From the NCBI GenBank assembly GCA_963921245.4, contig CAWUEY030000001.1, positions 2,542,001-2,606,000 on the forward strand: a DNA stretch of 64,000 nucleotides, given 5' to 3'. Origin of the DNA: JABJGO01 sp963921245. Lineage in GTDB: Bacteria; Pseudomonadota; Alphaproteobacteria; Rhodospirillales; Casp-alpha2. Positions within the stretch are counted from its first letter, which is position 1, and every line of letters begins with the position of its first letter. Positions 32,341 to 42,102 of the stretch are shown here, piece after piece. The notes below the pieces were generated by a model. The model saw only the letters and a program-made list of their open reading frames with translations. It searched no databases and was not told the DNA's origin. A program made the position numbers and the translations under genes.

Positions 32341-35076
32341 TTAGAGCATTCCTTTTAGCTTATACAAAAGCTCCAATGCCTCCCGCGGCGTTAAGTCATC
32401 TGCACTGATCTTGTTAAGCTCATCCATCACAGGATGGCTCTTCTCATGGCCATCACCTCCGGCAACCTGGCGTGGCTGCGCGGCAAACAGCGGCAAATCA
32501 TCGGCGAGCCTGGTTAGCGCGGAAGACTGCTCACCCGCCTCAAGCGTTCTGAGTATTTGTTCCGCGTGCTCGATAACGCCAGGCGGCAGCCCCGCCAGAC
32601 GTCCGACATGAATTCCATAGGAACGATCGGCGGCACCGGCCTCGACCTGATGCAGGAAGATTACATCGCCCTCCCATTCCTTGACTCTCATGTTGTAGCA
32701 ACTGAGATTGTTGAGACGGGCGGAAAGGGTTGTCAGTTCATGGTAATGGGTCGCAAACAGGGCCCGACACTGGTTTACCTCGTGGAGCTGCTCAACCACA
32801 GCCCAGGCGATAGACAGCCCGTCAAAAGTTGCCGTCCCGCGGCCAATTTCATCAAGGATAACCAGGGAATTGGGCCCGGCCTGATGCAGGATAGCGGCGG
32901 TTTCGACCATCTCCACCATAAAGGTGGATCGTCCGCGCGCCAGATCATCCGCGGCCCCAACACGGGAAAACAACCTGTCTACCACGCCGATCCGTGCCTC
33001 ATCGGCGGGTACATAGCTACCCATTTGAGCCATCAGGGCAATCAGGGCGTTTTGTCGTAAAAACGTACTTTTTCCCGCCATATTCGGCCCCGTCAGCAAC
33101 CACAGCCGGCCGCCGTCCGCGAATTGGGTATGGTTGGCGACAAACTGTCCGTCGCCGTTTCGTTTCAGTGCATCTTCGACCACCGGATGTCGGCCCGCCA
33201 CAATGGTCATATCTCGATTATCTGTCAGCACGGGACGGACATATCGATTGGCAACTGCACGTTCCGCAAGACCCGCTGATACGTCCATGATCGCAACACT
33301 GCGTGCTGTACGCGCCAGACTCTCTGCGTGTTCCATCACCATTGCGGACAACGCCGCGAACATTTCGGTTTCCAGCGCAAGCGCCTGCTCGCCCGCCTGG
33401 GCGATTTTCCCCTCGAGCTCTCCGAGCTCTGTGGTGGAAAACCGAACCGCATTGGCCATGGTCTGACGGTGGATAAACGGCCCCTCCTTGCCCCCCGGAA
33501 CCCTCTCCACCAGAATCTTGTCCGCCTGCCTGGCCGGAACCTCGACAAAATAGCCGAGCACATTGTTGTGGCGCACCTTCAGGGTGCTGATACCGGTCAT
33601 TCCCCGGTAATCCGCCTGAAGATTGGCGATCAAACGGCGGCTGTCATCACGCAAGGCCCGAAGCCCGTCAAGTTCCGCCGAATAGCCCTTCTGAATAAAG
33701 CCGCCATCACGAGCCTGCAAAGGCAGGTCTTCGGAAAGCGCGGCGCTCAGTTTCTCATGCAGGCGGACATGCGGATCAAGGGACTCCAGTGCCGCTTCCA
33801 TCGCCTTTGGCACGCCGTCCATACCGGCAATCCCTGCCCTGATCCTGGCAGCAACGTCCAGAACATGGGTAATAACAGATAGATCCCGGGGACCCCCGCG
33901 ACCAACACTGATTCTGGACAATGCCCGCTCCAGATCCGGCGTGCCCCGCAAAATTCCGCGAATATCATCGCGTATAGAGACGCTGTCCACAAAACACTGA
34001 ATGGCATCCAGCCGTCCATTAATCGCATCAATATCCGTGAGCGGTGCCCCTAATTGCGTCATCAAAAGACGTGCACCTGCGCCGGTCAACGTGCGATCTA
34101 GAACCGATAAAAGACTCCCCTGCCGCTCTCCCATCAGCGTTGACGTCAATTCCAGATTCCGCCGGGTTGCGGCATCGATCTCCATAACCTCGCCCCGGGC
34201 ATACTGCCGGGGAGGTGCTATACGGGGCATATGTCCTTTTTGCGTAAGCTCGATGTAGGTCACAAGAGAACCGGCGGCGGCAACTTCGGCACGGGAAAAA
34301 GCCCCGAACGCCTCTAGCGTATCCACGTTAAAAATCTGTTGCAGGCGGCGGCGGGCATTCTCGCTGTCAAATCGGCTAGCAGGCTCAATGCTCAGACAAT
34401 CGCGCCAATCCGCCAGCCGCGCGGCAAGGTCTTCCCGCGATAGAAGGGTCTCCGAGATCAGAATTTCACCGGGTGCCAGCCGCGCCAGAACAGACGGAAT
34501 CGCAGCTTCGTCTGACGCCTGGGTAAACAGAATGCCCGTCGATACATCAACCCACGCCACGCCCAGCTCACCCTTTGCCGTGGCGATGCTGACCATAAAA
34601 TTGTTGGACCGCGCGTCCAGTAGTGTGTCCTCGGTCAAGGTACCCGGTGTAACAATCCGAACCACGTCCCGCTTCACGACGGCTTTGTAGCCGCGCTTCC
34701 TGGCCTCGACCGGGTCCTCAACCTGCTCACAGATCGCGACCTTGAATCCTTTCCGGATCAATCGCTCCAGGTAGGTTTCATGACTGTGTGCGGGGACGCC
34801 GCACATGGCGATATCCTCACCCAAATGCTTGCCCCGCTTGGTCAGAGTGATGTCTAAAGCCTCGGCGGCCTGAACGGCATCGTCGAAGAACAGTTCGAAA
34901 AAATCCCCCATTCGATAGAACAGCAGGGAGTCCGGATGGGCGCGTTTGATGGACAAATATTGGTCCATCATCGGTGTGCTTCGATTTTGGCTTTTCTTGT
35001 CACGGGCGACAGAGAGGGTCGCAGATGCGCCAGTCTGTTGTTCGGAATTCACGTTCTCAGCAATCGCCTTGCCCAC
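32341..35076 (-). CDS. mutS: DNA mismatch repair protein MutS
   Basis: A 911-residue mismatch-recognition ATPase. The N-terminal mismatch-binding motif is MGDFFELFFDDA (Phe-x-Glu as in E. coli Phe36-Glu38) near 56-67. The ABC-type ATPase has Walker A GPNMAGKSTFLRQ near 660 and LDEIGRGTATFDG for Walker B/D-loop. The extended N-terminus (about 35 residues) is polar; GTG at 35076 has AGGA upstream, but the ATGs at residues 36-37 are possible. It is transcribed away from a terminator after ppa. Confidence 0.96.
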   Translation of the reverse strand: MGKAIAENVNSEQQTGASATLSVARDKKSQNRSTPMMDQYLSIKRAHPDSLLFYRMGDFFELFFDDAVQAAEALDITLTKRGKHLGEDIAMCGVPAHSHETYLERLIRKGFKVAICEQVEDPVEARKRGYKAVVKRDVVRIVTPGTLTEDTLLDARSNNFMVSIATAKGELGVAWVDVSTGILFTQASDEAAIPSVLARLAPGEILISETLLSREDLAARLADWRDCLSIEPASRFDSENARRRLQQIFNVDTLEAFGAFSRAEVAAAGSLVTYIELTQKGHMPRIAPPRQYARGEVMEIDAATRRNLELTSTLMGERQGSLLSVLDRTLTGAGARLLMTQLGAPLTDIDAINGRLDAIQCFVDSVSIRDDIRGILRGTPDLERALSRISVGRGGPRDLSVITHVLDVAARIRAGIAGMDGVPKAMEAALESLDPHVRLHEKLSAALSEDLPLQARDGGFIQKGYSAELDGLRALRDDSRRLIANLQADYRGMTGISTLKVRHNNVLGYFVEVPARQADKILVERVPGGKEGPFIHRQTMANAVRFSTTELGELEGKIAQAGEQALALETEMFAALSAMVMEHAESLARTARSVAIMDVSAGLAERAVANRYVRPVLTDNRDMTIVAGRHPVVEDALKRNGDGQFVANHTQFADGGRLWLLTGPNMAGKSTFLRQNALIALMAQMGSYVPADEARIGVVDRLFSRVGAADDLARGRSTFMVEMVETAAILHQAGPNSLVILDEIGRGTATFDGLSIAWAVVEQLHEVNQCRALFATHYHELTTLSARLNNLSCYNMRVKEWEGDVIFLHQVEAGAADRSYGIHVGRLAGLPPGVIEHAEQILRTLEAGEQSSALTRLADDLPLFAAQPRQVAGGDGHEKSHPVMDELNKISADDLTPREALELLYKLKGML

Positions 35077-35175
35077 AACACCGTCCTAATTCCTACGGGA
35101 TTTCGCCCCACAATCTTCCCAATCCTATCACAGCCGCCTCATCCAGGGCCATGACGGCTTTTAAGTCTGGCGCAG

Positions 35176-35195
35176 AAAAACCGCGCTGGCTTTTT
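35176..35195. terminator. Terminator between ppa and mutS
   Basis: AAAAACC-gcgct-GG-c-TTTTT forms a 7-bp stem with one bulge and T runs in both directions. In the leftward direction it lies after ppa and before mutS. A further 6-bp inverted repeat, AACTGA-tccgg-TCAGTT (35272-35288), overlaps the ppa stop. The rest of 35077-35282 holds no convincing gene; a 34-codon plus-strand frame at 35152-35255 lacks a ribosome site. Confidence 0.5.
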
Positions 35196-35282
35196 CATGA
35201 CGGCGGCGGATTGCTGTCGGGTTATGCCGCCCGTCACAATGGAAATGCACAATGAAAATAGGGAAGATATCAACTGATCCGG

Positions 35283-35810
35283 TCAGTTTTCAGCGCGCTC
35301 AATTGCTTGCCTAATCAGGTCTAGGGCCTCTTCTGTCTCGCCCCATCCTTTGACCCTGGCCCACTTTCCGTGTTCCAGGTCTTTATAGTGTTCAAAGAAA
35401 TGGGAAATCTGTTCCAACAGCACCGGCCGAATATCCCGGTAGGATCCGACATTGCCATAAAAGGGATGGAGATCATCGATCGGAACACACAGCAGCTTTT
35501 CATCCACACCGCTTTCGTCTTCCATGATGAGAACACCGATTGGTCGAGACTGAATGATAACACCCGGCTGTACCGGAATTTGTCCGAGAACCGCCGCGTC
35601 CATAGGATCGCCGTCATCCGACAGAGTGTGCGGCACGAACCCGTAATTACACGGGTAGTACATGGCCGTATGCAGAAATCGGTCTACGTACATAGCGCCG
35701 GACTCTTTATCAAACTCATATTTTACCGGATTGCCGCCCATGGGAATTTCGATGATCACGTTGATCTCATAGGGCACATTGCGACCGGTGGGTATTTTTT
35801 TCAGATCCAT
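35283..35810 (-). CDS. ppa: Inorganic pyrophosphatase
   Basis: A 175-residue soluble family I pyrophosphatase (E. coli 176). It hydrolyses PPi and so drives biosynthetic reactions. Metal-binding residues are seen in EFDKESGAMYVDR and in the signature DGDPMDAAVL. The ATG at 35810 opens MDLKKIPTGRNVP. It lies 67 bp after the AmpG-like gene stop region, on the same strand. Confidence 0.96.
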   Translation of the reverse strand: MDLKKIPTGRNVPYEINVIIEIPMGGNPVKYEFDKESGAMYVDRFLHTAMYYPCNYGFVPHTLSDDGDPMDAAVLGQIPVQPGVIIQSRPIGVLIMEDESGVDEKLLCVPIDDLHPFYGNVGSYRDIRPVLLEQISHFFEHYKDLEHGKWARVKGWGETEEALDLIRQAIERAEN

Positions 35811-35877
35811 GGGTTGTCTCCGCGGAAAAACTGACGCCTGTTTTGATGGCCGTGTTTTAACCCTGTCGTCTTCGGGG

Positions 35878-37185
35878 TCAAGGGTTTCTCACTCGCATAT
35901 CATCAGGCGGATAGCGGCGGATCAATATCACCAGCAAAACCAACCCGGGAATGGCGGCCAGCGCGGTCAGTAAAAAATAGCTGATCCAGTCTACGTTGTC
36001 GGCGAGCCACCCGCCACCCGAGGCGAAGATTGTTCGCGCAAACCCCGTGAATGAAGATAAAAGAGCGTACTGGGTCGCCGTGTAGGCAAGATTGCAGAGA
36101 CCGGATAGATACGCAACAAACGCTGTCGTCGCCATACCACCGGTGACGTTCTCCACGGCGATCGTCACCACCAGCGCCGATAGAGAATACCCGATCCAGG
36201 CTTGTGCCGCAAAAACCAGATTGGAAGCCGCCTGCAATACACCACAAATCAACAATGCCCTCAGGATACCCATCCGCGACACCATGGCCCCGCCAACAAA
36301 GGCGCCGATGATGGTCATGGCTAAACCCCAAGACTTGCTAATAACGCCGATCTCGCTCAGGGAGAAGCCGGTTTCCAGATAAAACGGATTGGCCATCACG
36401 CCCAGCAAAGCGTCGCCATATTTATAGAGCGCGACGAAGGCCAGGATTAGCCACCAATCACGCCGACGGAGAAAATCAGAAAACGGTTCGATGACGGCCC
36501 TACGAATCCAGACCATCATGTTTTTTCCGTCTTCAACAGCGCCGTCATTTTGGGGTCGATCCGGTTCAGGGCTTATCAGGGTCGCCACGATGGTCAGGGC
36601 CATGAATGCGGCCATCACACCATAGGCCCAAAACCATCCCGCCCACTGCGCCACAACCAGCGCGCCGCCACCGGACACCAGGGTCGCAATACGATAGCCA
36701 AAGACAAAGATTGCCGCACCCGCGCCCAGCTGTTCCTCAGACAGGCTTTCAACCCGATAGGCATCGGCAACGATATCCAGTGTCGCCGATGCAAAAGCCA
36801 GGATGACGGCCCACAGGGCCACGGACCACAGGTCCGCCGCAGGGTTTGTCGCACCCAGAACCATCATGGCCGCCGCCACGGATACTTGCGAAAACACCAG
36901 CCAGCCCCGGCGCTGCCCCAGCCACCGGGTGAGGCCGGGCAGCGGCATACGGTCCACCAATGGTGACCAGAGAAACTTCAGGGTATAGGCTGTGCTGGCC
37001 CAGACAAACAGGCCGATAGCGGTTTTGCTGATCCCGGACTCACTCAGCCATGCCGACAACGTGGCAAACACCAACGCCAGGGGCAGGCCACTGGCAAATC
37101 CGAAGATCAGCAGAATGGCAACCCGGCGTTCCCGGTAAACAGAAAACGATCTGCTCCAGGTCCTGATCGTATCTGTTGTTATCAC
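35878..37185 (-). CDS. AmpG-like muropeptide permease (MFS)
   Basis: About 435 residues with 12 or more hydrophobic segments, of the major facilitator superfamily. The N-terminal GFASGLPLALVFATLSAWLSE and the following FVWASTAYTLKFLWSPLVDR match AmpG, which imports anhydromuropeptides for cell-wall recycling. The start is uncertain: the open frame has no ATG, GTG at 37185 lies 10 bp after typA and is preferred, while GTG at 37224 would overlap typA. Its neighbours (typA, ppa) do not inform its function. Confidence 0.83.
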   Translation of the reverse strand: MITTDTIRTWSRSFSVYRERRVAILLIFGFASGLPLALVFATLSAWLSESGISKTAIGLFVWASTAYTLKFLWSPLVDRMPLPGLTRWLGQRRGWLVFSQVSVAAAMMVLGATNPAADLWSVALWAVILAFASATLDIVADAYRVESLSEEQLGAGAAIFVFGYRIATLVSGGGALVVAQWAGWFWAYGVMAAFMALTIVATLISPEPDRPQNDGAVEDGKNMMVWIRRAVIEPFSDFLRRRDWWLILAFVALYKYGDALLGVMANPFYLETGFSLSEIGVISKSWGLAMTIIGAFVGGAMVSRMGILRALLICGVLQAASNLVFAAQAWIGYSLSALVVTIAVENVTGGMATTAFVAYLSGLCNLAYTATQYALLSSFTGFARTIFASGGGWLADNVDWISYFLLTALAAIPGLVLLVILIRRYPPDDMRVRNP

Positions 37186-37195
37186 GGCATATCTT

Positions 37196-39022
37196 TTATG
37201 CAGCGCTGTGGCGGCGGGCGGCACGTTTGCGTTCGTGCGGGTCCAGGTGGTACTTGCGCAGGCGAATGCTTTCCGGCGTAACCTCTACCAGCTCATCATT
37301 GTCGATATAGGCAAGCGCCTGCTCCAGGGACATACGCCGGGGCGGGGTCAGGCGAATATTTTCATCGGATCCGGCGGCGCGAATGTTCGTAAGCTGTTTG
37401 GTCTTCATGGGGTTCACGTCCAGATCGCCCGGACGGCTGTTTTCACCAATGATCATGCCAGCATAGGTTTTAACGCCGGAACCGACAAAGAGCGCCCCGC
37501 GGCCTTCCAGATTCCACAAACTGTAGGCGACGGTCTTGCCCGAAGCATTGGAAATCAGCACGCCGTTGCGGCGACCGGCAATAGCACCCTTGTCCGGTGT
37601 ATAGCCGTGAAACACCCTGTTCATGATACCGCTACCGCGCGTTTCAGTCAGGAATTGCCCATGATAGCCGATAAGACCGCGGGAAGGGGCCAGGAACGTC
37701 AGGCGTACCTTGCCGCCCCCGGACGGTCGCAATTCCTGCATTTCAGCCTTGCGCTCACTCATGCTTTCCACAACGCCGCCGGAATACGTCTCATCCACGT
37801 CAACAACAACGTCTTCCACCGGCTCCATGCGCTGACCCGTATCGGGGTCTTGCCGGAACAGGACACGCGGGCGCGAGATGGACAGCTCATAACCTTCCCG
37901 GCGCATGGTTTCGATCAACACACCCAGTTGCAACTCTCCGCGCCCGGCCACCTCGAAGGCATCCTTGCTGTCGGTTTCGGAAATGCGAAGGGCGACGTTG
38001 CCTTCGGCCTCCCGCAACAACCGATCTCGAATGGCCCGGGACGTAACCTTGCTGCCCTCCGTTCCGGCGAGCGGTGAATCGTTAACGGCGAACGTCATTG
38101 CCAGCGTCGGCGGATCAATGGGCGGCGCGGGGAGGGCCTCTGTTACCGACGGATCGCACAGTGTATCGGCAACGGTCGCCGCGGATAAGCCGGCAATCGC
38201 CACCAGATCGCCTGCATGTGCCTCGTCAACCGGCACGCGCGCCAGATTCCGAAATGACAACAGACTGGAAATGCGTCCCTGTTCCACCACGGAGCCATCA
38301 CGCCTGAGAGCCTTGATGGGCGTGTTGACCCTGACCGCGCCGGACTGAACCCGGCCGGTCAACACCCGGCCCAGAAACGGGTTGGCGTCCAGCATGGTGA
38401 CCCGCATGGAAAACGGGCCGCTTGCGGCGGCATCAGGCTCGGCCACGTGCGCCAGGATCAGATCAAACAAGGCGTCCATATTGTCCCGTGGTCCTTCGGG
38501 CGCGAGCGCGGCCCAACCTGCCTTGGCGGAGGCAAATATCGTGGGGAAGTCCAACTGTTCGGGCGCGGCATTAAGGACAGAAAACAGATCGAAAACTTCG
38601 TCCTGAACGGCGTAGGGCCGGGCGGCGGGTTTGTCGACCTTGTTGATAACCAGAATAGGCTTCAGGCCAATTTGCAAGGCCTTTGTCGTAACAAACTTGG
38701 TTTGCGGCATTGGGCCTTCGGCGGCATCCACCAATAGCAACACGCCATCTACCATGCTGAGGATACGCTCCACTTCGCCGCCAAAATCCGCATGTCCAGG
38801 TGTATCGACGATATTGATCCGCACACCGCCACGTTCCACGGATGTGCACTTGGCGAGAATCGTAATGCCCCGCTCCCGTTCCAGGTCGTTGCTGTCCATG
38901 GCCCGTTCGGCAACCTGCTGGTTTTCACGGAAGGCGCCGCTCTGACGCAATAGCTGATCCACGAGTGTGGTTTTGCCATGATCAACGTGCGCGATGATCG
39001 CGATGTTTCGAAGCTCGGTCAT
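37196..39022 (-). CDS. typA: Ribosome-associated GTPase TypA/BipA
   Basis: A 608-residue translational GTPase involved in 50S assembly and stress adaptation. G1 is AHVDHGKTTL (about 11-20), switch I RERGITILAK, G3 DTPGHADFGGEVER and G4 NKVD. The C-terminal domain has SRGLIGYHGQFLTETRGSGIMNR. The ATG at 39022 opens MTELRNIAIIAHVDHG; a TTG four codons upstream is possible. It lies upstream of the AmpG-like gene. Confidence 0.96.
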   Translation of the reverse strand: MTELRNIAIIAHVDHGKTTLVDQLLRQSGAFRENQQVAERAMDSNDLERERGITILAKCTSVERGGVRINIVDTPGHADFGGEVERILSMVDGVLLLVDAAEGPMPQTKFVTTKALQIGLKPILVINKVDKPAARPYAVQDEVFDLFSVLNAAPEQLDFPTIFASAKAGWAALAPEGPRDNMDALFDLILAHVAEPDAAASGPFSMRVTMLDANPFLGRVLTGRVQSGAVRVNTPIKALRRDGSVVEQGRISSLLSFRNLARVPVDEAHAGDLVAIAGLSAATVADTLCDPSVTEALPAPPIDPPTLAMTFAVNDSPLAGTEGSKVTSRAIRDRLLREAEGNVALRISETDSKDAFEVAGRGELQLGVLIETMRREGYELSISRPRVLFRQDPDTGQRMEPVEDVVVDVDETYSGGVVESMSERKAEMQELRPSGGGKVRLTFLAPSRGLIGYHGQFLTETRGSGIMNRVFHGYTPDKGAIAGRRNGVLISNASGKTVAYSLWNLEGRGALFVGSGVKTYAGMIIGENSRPGDLDVNPMKTKQLTNIRAAGSDENIRLTPPRRMSLEQALAYIDNDELVEVTPESIRLRKYHLDPHERKRAARRHSAA

Positions 39023-39105
39023 TGGGTCTCGCAAATACGGCTCATCGGACAGAGATATCCCGTCCGGCTATATCAGGGGCAGCGGCTTCTTAGCCTGTTC
39101 GGGGC

Positions 39106-40107
39106 CTATTGTCGAATGTTGAGTTTATGCTCAATCAGTTTTCCAAGCGGCTCTGAGGGACGGGCACCCATATGGCGGATAACCTCGGCGGCGGCGACAC
39201 CACCAACATGGGCGCAATCCCGCAAACCCATGTGGTGGGTAAGGCCATAGAGGAAACCAGCGGCATAGGCATCACCAGCACCCGTTGTATCGACAACAGG
39301 GTCGGCATCCGCCGCGTCGAGCACGTGCACGTCATCGCCGGAAACAATAACGGAGCCTTTTGGGCCGCGTGTAAGGGCCGCAATTTCACAATATCCGCGA
39401 ACATTCTGTAACGCCTCATCAAATTCATCGACCTGATATAGCGCCGTAATTTCCTCTTCATTGGCAAACAGGATGTCCACATGCCCCTCCAGCAGTTGAA
39501 GAAAATCGGCACGGTGCCTGTCAACGCAGAAGGCATCTGAAAGGCTGAGAGAGACCTTATTGCCAGCTTCATGAGCGATAGAGGCAGCACGAACAAACGC
39601 TTCCTTCGCTTTGGGGGGATCCCAGAGGTAGCCTTCCAGATAGATAATCCCGCTGGCGGCAATCAGTTCGGGATCAATGTCTCGCGGCCCGAATTCCACG
39701 CACGCGCCCAGGAACGTCATCATGGTTCGCTGCGAATCCGGGGTAACACAAATCAGGCATCGAGCCGTCGAAACGGAGTCCACCGCGGGCGAGGTTTCAA
39801 AGGTCACGCCGATTTCACGGATGGCATCCATAAACCGCTGACCCAGCATGTCGTCGCAAACCTTGCCAACAAAGGCGCAGTTTGCACCGAGCGAGGCCAG
39901 CCCTGCCATGGTGTTGGCCGCAGAGCCGCCGGACTGCTCCATGGGAGCGGGCAATTCACCATAAAGAGAAACAGCAGTCTGTTCATCTATCAGGGTCATG
40001 GCCCCTTTCGTCATGCCATGTTGTTCTAGGAACGCATCCTCGGTTTTTGCCAACACATCGACAATGGCATTGCCGATACCAACCACATGATACTTTTTGT
40101 TTCCCAA
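39106..40107 (-). CDS. PfkB-family carbohydrate kinase, probable adenosine kinase
   Basis: A 333-residue ribokinase-fold sugar kinase. PfkB signature 1 is GGSAANTMAGLASLGA and signature 2, with the catalytic Asp and anion hole, is DTTGAGDAYAAGFLYGL near 280-296. The N-terminal GIGNAIVDVLAK is characteristic of alphaproteobacterial adenosine kinases, which return adenosine from the SAM cycle to AMP. The TTG at 40107 is chosen because GGGAGG lies 5 nt upstream; an ATG five codons earlier has no ribosome site. The exact substrate is an inference. Confidence 0.88.
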   Translation of the reverse strand: MGNKKYHVVGIGNAIVDVLAKTEDAFLEQHGMTKGAMTLIDEQTAVSLYGELPAPMEQSGGSAANTMAGLASLGANCAFVGKVCDDMLGQRFMDAIREIGVTFETSPAVDSVSTARCLICVTPDSQRTMMTFLGACVEFGPRDIDPELIAASGIIYLEGYLWDPPKAKEAFVRAASIAHEAGNKVSLSLSDAFCVDRHRADFLQLLEGHVDILFANEEEITALYQVDEFDEALQNVRGYCEIAALTRGPKGSVIVSGDDVHVLDAADADPVVDTTGAGDAYAAGFLYGLTHHMGLRDCAHVGGVAAAEVIRHMGARPSEPLGKLIEHKLNIRQ

Positions 40108-40248
40108 GGAAACCTCCCGCATGGTGAATACGCGCCTATATGTAGCGAAGTGCCAACAGAAAACAACCGAAACCTCTGGATGATCTTGCGCCTTGTTCCA
40201 AACCCCTGACGCGGATAAACAAGGGGCCGCAAATCGACGGAGATCGCC

Positions 40249-40929
40249 ATGTTTAACGCCTTCGCAAAAGCCATTGCCCAGCTCAATGATCGCGCCATTC
40301 AAAAAACACTGGCCCTGAGTGTCGGTGCCGCTATAGTGGTGTTTGTTGCGCTCTGGTCCGTTGTTGGGTTTTTGTTGGGTAACACCGCGTTTTTTACCTG
40401 GGGCTGGCTGGAAACGGTTGTTGATCTCCTCGGTGGCCTGGCAACCCTGATTCTAACCTGGTTTCTGTTTCCCGGCATCGTCAGTACCTTTATGGCGCTG
40501 TTCCTGGAGGACGTTGCCAATGCCGTGGAGACACACCATTATCCGAACCTCGGCAAGCCTGAAGGCCAAACACCGGGCAAAAATATCGTCAACACCATCA
40601 GGTTCCTGGCCGTTTTCGTTGCCCTGAACCTTTTGATTTTACCCTTCCTTATTCTGGGACCTGTGTTTCCGTTCGTGTTTTATGCTGTAAACGGATACTT
40701 GCTGGGTCGGGAGTATTTCGAGCTGGTCGCCCTCCGGCGGTTGGATGCACAAACGGCACGCTCCATGCGAAAACAGCGACAGGGTTCGCTGTTCTTCATT
40801 GGCGTTGCCATTGCATTTATGCTAACCATCCCGGTCATCAATCTGTTAACACCCATCGTTGCAACGGCGGCGATGATCCATATGTTCCAGGGCTGGCAGG
40901 AGAAGGCCCATATGCTTCCGAGGCATTAA
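40249..40929 (+). CDS. EI24-domain integral membrane protein
   Basis: A 226-residue protein with about five hydrophobic segments and a FxxxNGYLLGREYFELVALRR segment (about 140-165) typical of the EI24/CysZ family. CysZ members mediate sulfate uptake, but many EI24 proteins have no known role and this one is not near sulfur genes. The ATG at 40249 follows GGAGATCGCC. The gene is divergent from the adenosine kinase, with a 141-bp gap, and lies 40 bp before the bactofilin, so it may share its transcript. Confidence 0.82.
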   Translation: MFNAFAKAIAQLNDRAIQKTLALSVGAAIVVFVALWSVVGFLLGNTAFFTWGWLETVVDLLGGLATLILTWFLFPGIVSTFMALFLEDVANAVETHHYPNLGKPEGQTPGKNIVNTIRFLAVFVALNLLILPFLILGPVFPFVFYAVNGYLLGREYFELVALRRLDAQTARSMRKQRQGSLFFIGVAIAFMLTIPVINLLTPIVATAAMIHMFQGWQEKAHMLPRH

Positions 40930-40969
40930 CGTGGCGTCGAAGGGATCTGGACACAAAGGAGATAGACCA

Positions 40970-41506
40970 ATGGATAAAAAGACCAATACAGATGCCAAGG
41001 CGGCGATTGACGACTCTTCCGGAACGCCGCTGACGCCATTTACACCAACTGGTGCTGCCGCCACGGGCACTCAACGGGCGGCTTTTCATCCCGATGTCCC
41101 GGGGCGGCACAGTATACCGGGCGCCATAGGCAGCACAAACAACCGACAGGCAGCCCCCGAAACCATTGAGCCTAATCGTCTAATCATTGGGCGGGAAATA
41201 AAACTCAAGGGCGGTGAGATATCCGCCTGTGACCGGCTTTCTCTGGACGGCGAAGTCGACAACGTCAACCTCGCAAGGGCGCGGCTACTGGAAGTTTCGC
41301 CGGAGGGTGTTTTCAAGGGAAAGGCCCATGTCGATGAGGCCGTGATTGGGGGTCATTTCGAAGGTGAACTGACCGTCAGTACCCGCCTGACTATCGAGGA
41401 CGGCGGCAGCATTTCCGGATCGGTAAAATATGGCTCCATCGTGATTCAGCCCGGCGGGTCTATCAGCGGTGACATGCAAACCATCACGGACGCCAGCGAC
41501 ACCTGA
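40970..41506 (+). CDS. Bactofilin (polymer-forming cytoskeletal protein)
   Basis: A 178-residue protein. A disordered, Thr/Ala/Pro-rich N-terminus (about 1-75) precedes the bactofilin beta-helix (about 78-170) with its repeated glycine-rich turns (LIIGREIKLKGGEIS, LSLDGEVD, AVIGGHFEGELTV, GSVKYGSIVIQPGGSISGDM). Bactofilins polymerise without nucleotides and position cell-wall or polarity factors at the membrane. The ATG at 40970 follows AAAGGAGATAGACCA; a longer frame has no ribosome site. It is between an EI24 protein and a lipoprotein. Confidence 0.9.
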   Translation: MDKKTNTDAKAAIDDSSGTPLTPFTPTGAAATGTQRAAFHPDVPGRHSIPGAIGSTNNRQAAPETIEPNRLIIGREIKLKGGEISACDRLSLDGEVDNVNLARARLLEVSPEGVFKGKAHVDEAVIGGHFEGELTVSTRLTIEDGGSISGSVKYGSIVIQPGGSISGDMQTITDASDT

Positions 41507-41532
41507 AAATCTGCAACGTCATCAATCTGATC

Positions 41533-42087
41533 GTGTTTCGAAACCCGCTTCCATTTCTTGTCCTGTCCGGAGCCGTGATCGTCTCAGGGTGTGCAACCCA
41601 GGCCCCGGCCCCGGAGACAGCAGAGGCGGTAGAGTCAGCGGGGTCAGCGAAACAGCCCGGGCAGCACATCGAGACACAGAATTCATCATTGGTCGCCGAC
41701 GTGCCAGTAGAACCGGAGGTTCCGGAAGCGGGCGGCGGCGTCCAGACTGGCGGGGTCTCCGCAAGCGTGCCGATAAAGTCGGAGGTCACGGAAGCGCCGC
41801 CGCCCGCCCCCACTCCCGTTCCCGCGCCAGCTTCGTTGGTCGGAAAGGATGTATCGGGTTTACGTCTGTTGTTTGGCAACCCGTCATTTGTGCGCGTCGA
41901 TGAGCCTGCACAGCTGTGGCGATACGCGACAGAAGGGTGCGCTCTGTACCTGTTCCTTTATGACGATGGTACAGATGCGTACCACGTGTCCCACCTGGAG
42001 TTTCGGGGGACAGGTCGAAGCCTGGAAGAAAAAGAGGCCTGCCTGCGATCTGTCATAACCGCCCGTCAGGAAAACACGGCGTCATAG
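41533..42087 (+). CDS. Proline-rich lipoprotein of unknown function
   Basis: A 184-residue exported protein starting at GTG 41533. The signal ends in a lipobox (IVSGC, Cys20). Residues about 25-100 are Pro/Ala/Glu/Val rich and probably extended through the periplasm. A small C-terminal domain of about 70 residues (GLRLLFGNPSFVRVDEPAQLWRYA, then CALYLFLYDDG and VSHLEFRG) recalls the SmpA/OmlA-like fold but I cannot assign it. The first residue of the domain's Cys pair (Cys in EGCALY and in EEKEACLRS) could form a disulfide. It follows the bactofilin by 26 bp and meets nth tail to tail. Confidence 0.75.
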   Translation: MFRNPLPFLVLSGAVIVSGCATQAPAPETAEAVESAGSAKQPGQHIETQNSSLVADVPVEPEVPEAGGGVQTGGVSASVPIKSEVTEAPPPAPTPVPAPASLVGKDVSGLRLLFGNPSFVRVDEPAQLWRYATEGCALYLFLYDDGTDAYHVSHLEFRGTGRSLEEKEACLRSVITARQENTAS

Positions 42088-42102
42088 GTTAGCTCACCGT
42101 GT

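Noticed and set aside
35152..35255. 34-codon plus-strand frame between mutS and ppa
   Set aside because: No ribosome site or recognisable sequence, and it spans the ppa terminator hairpin.
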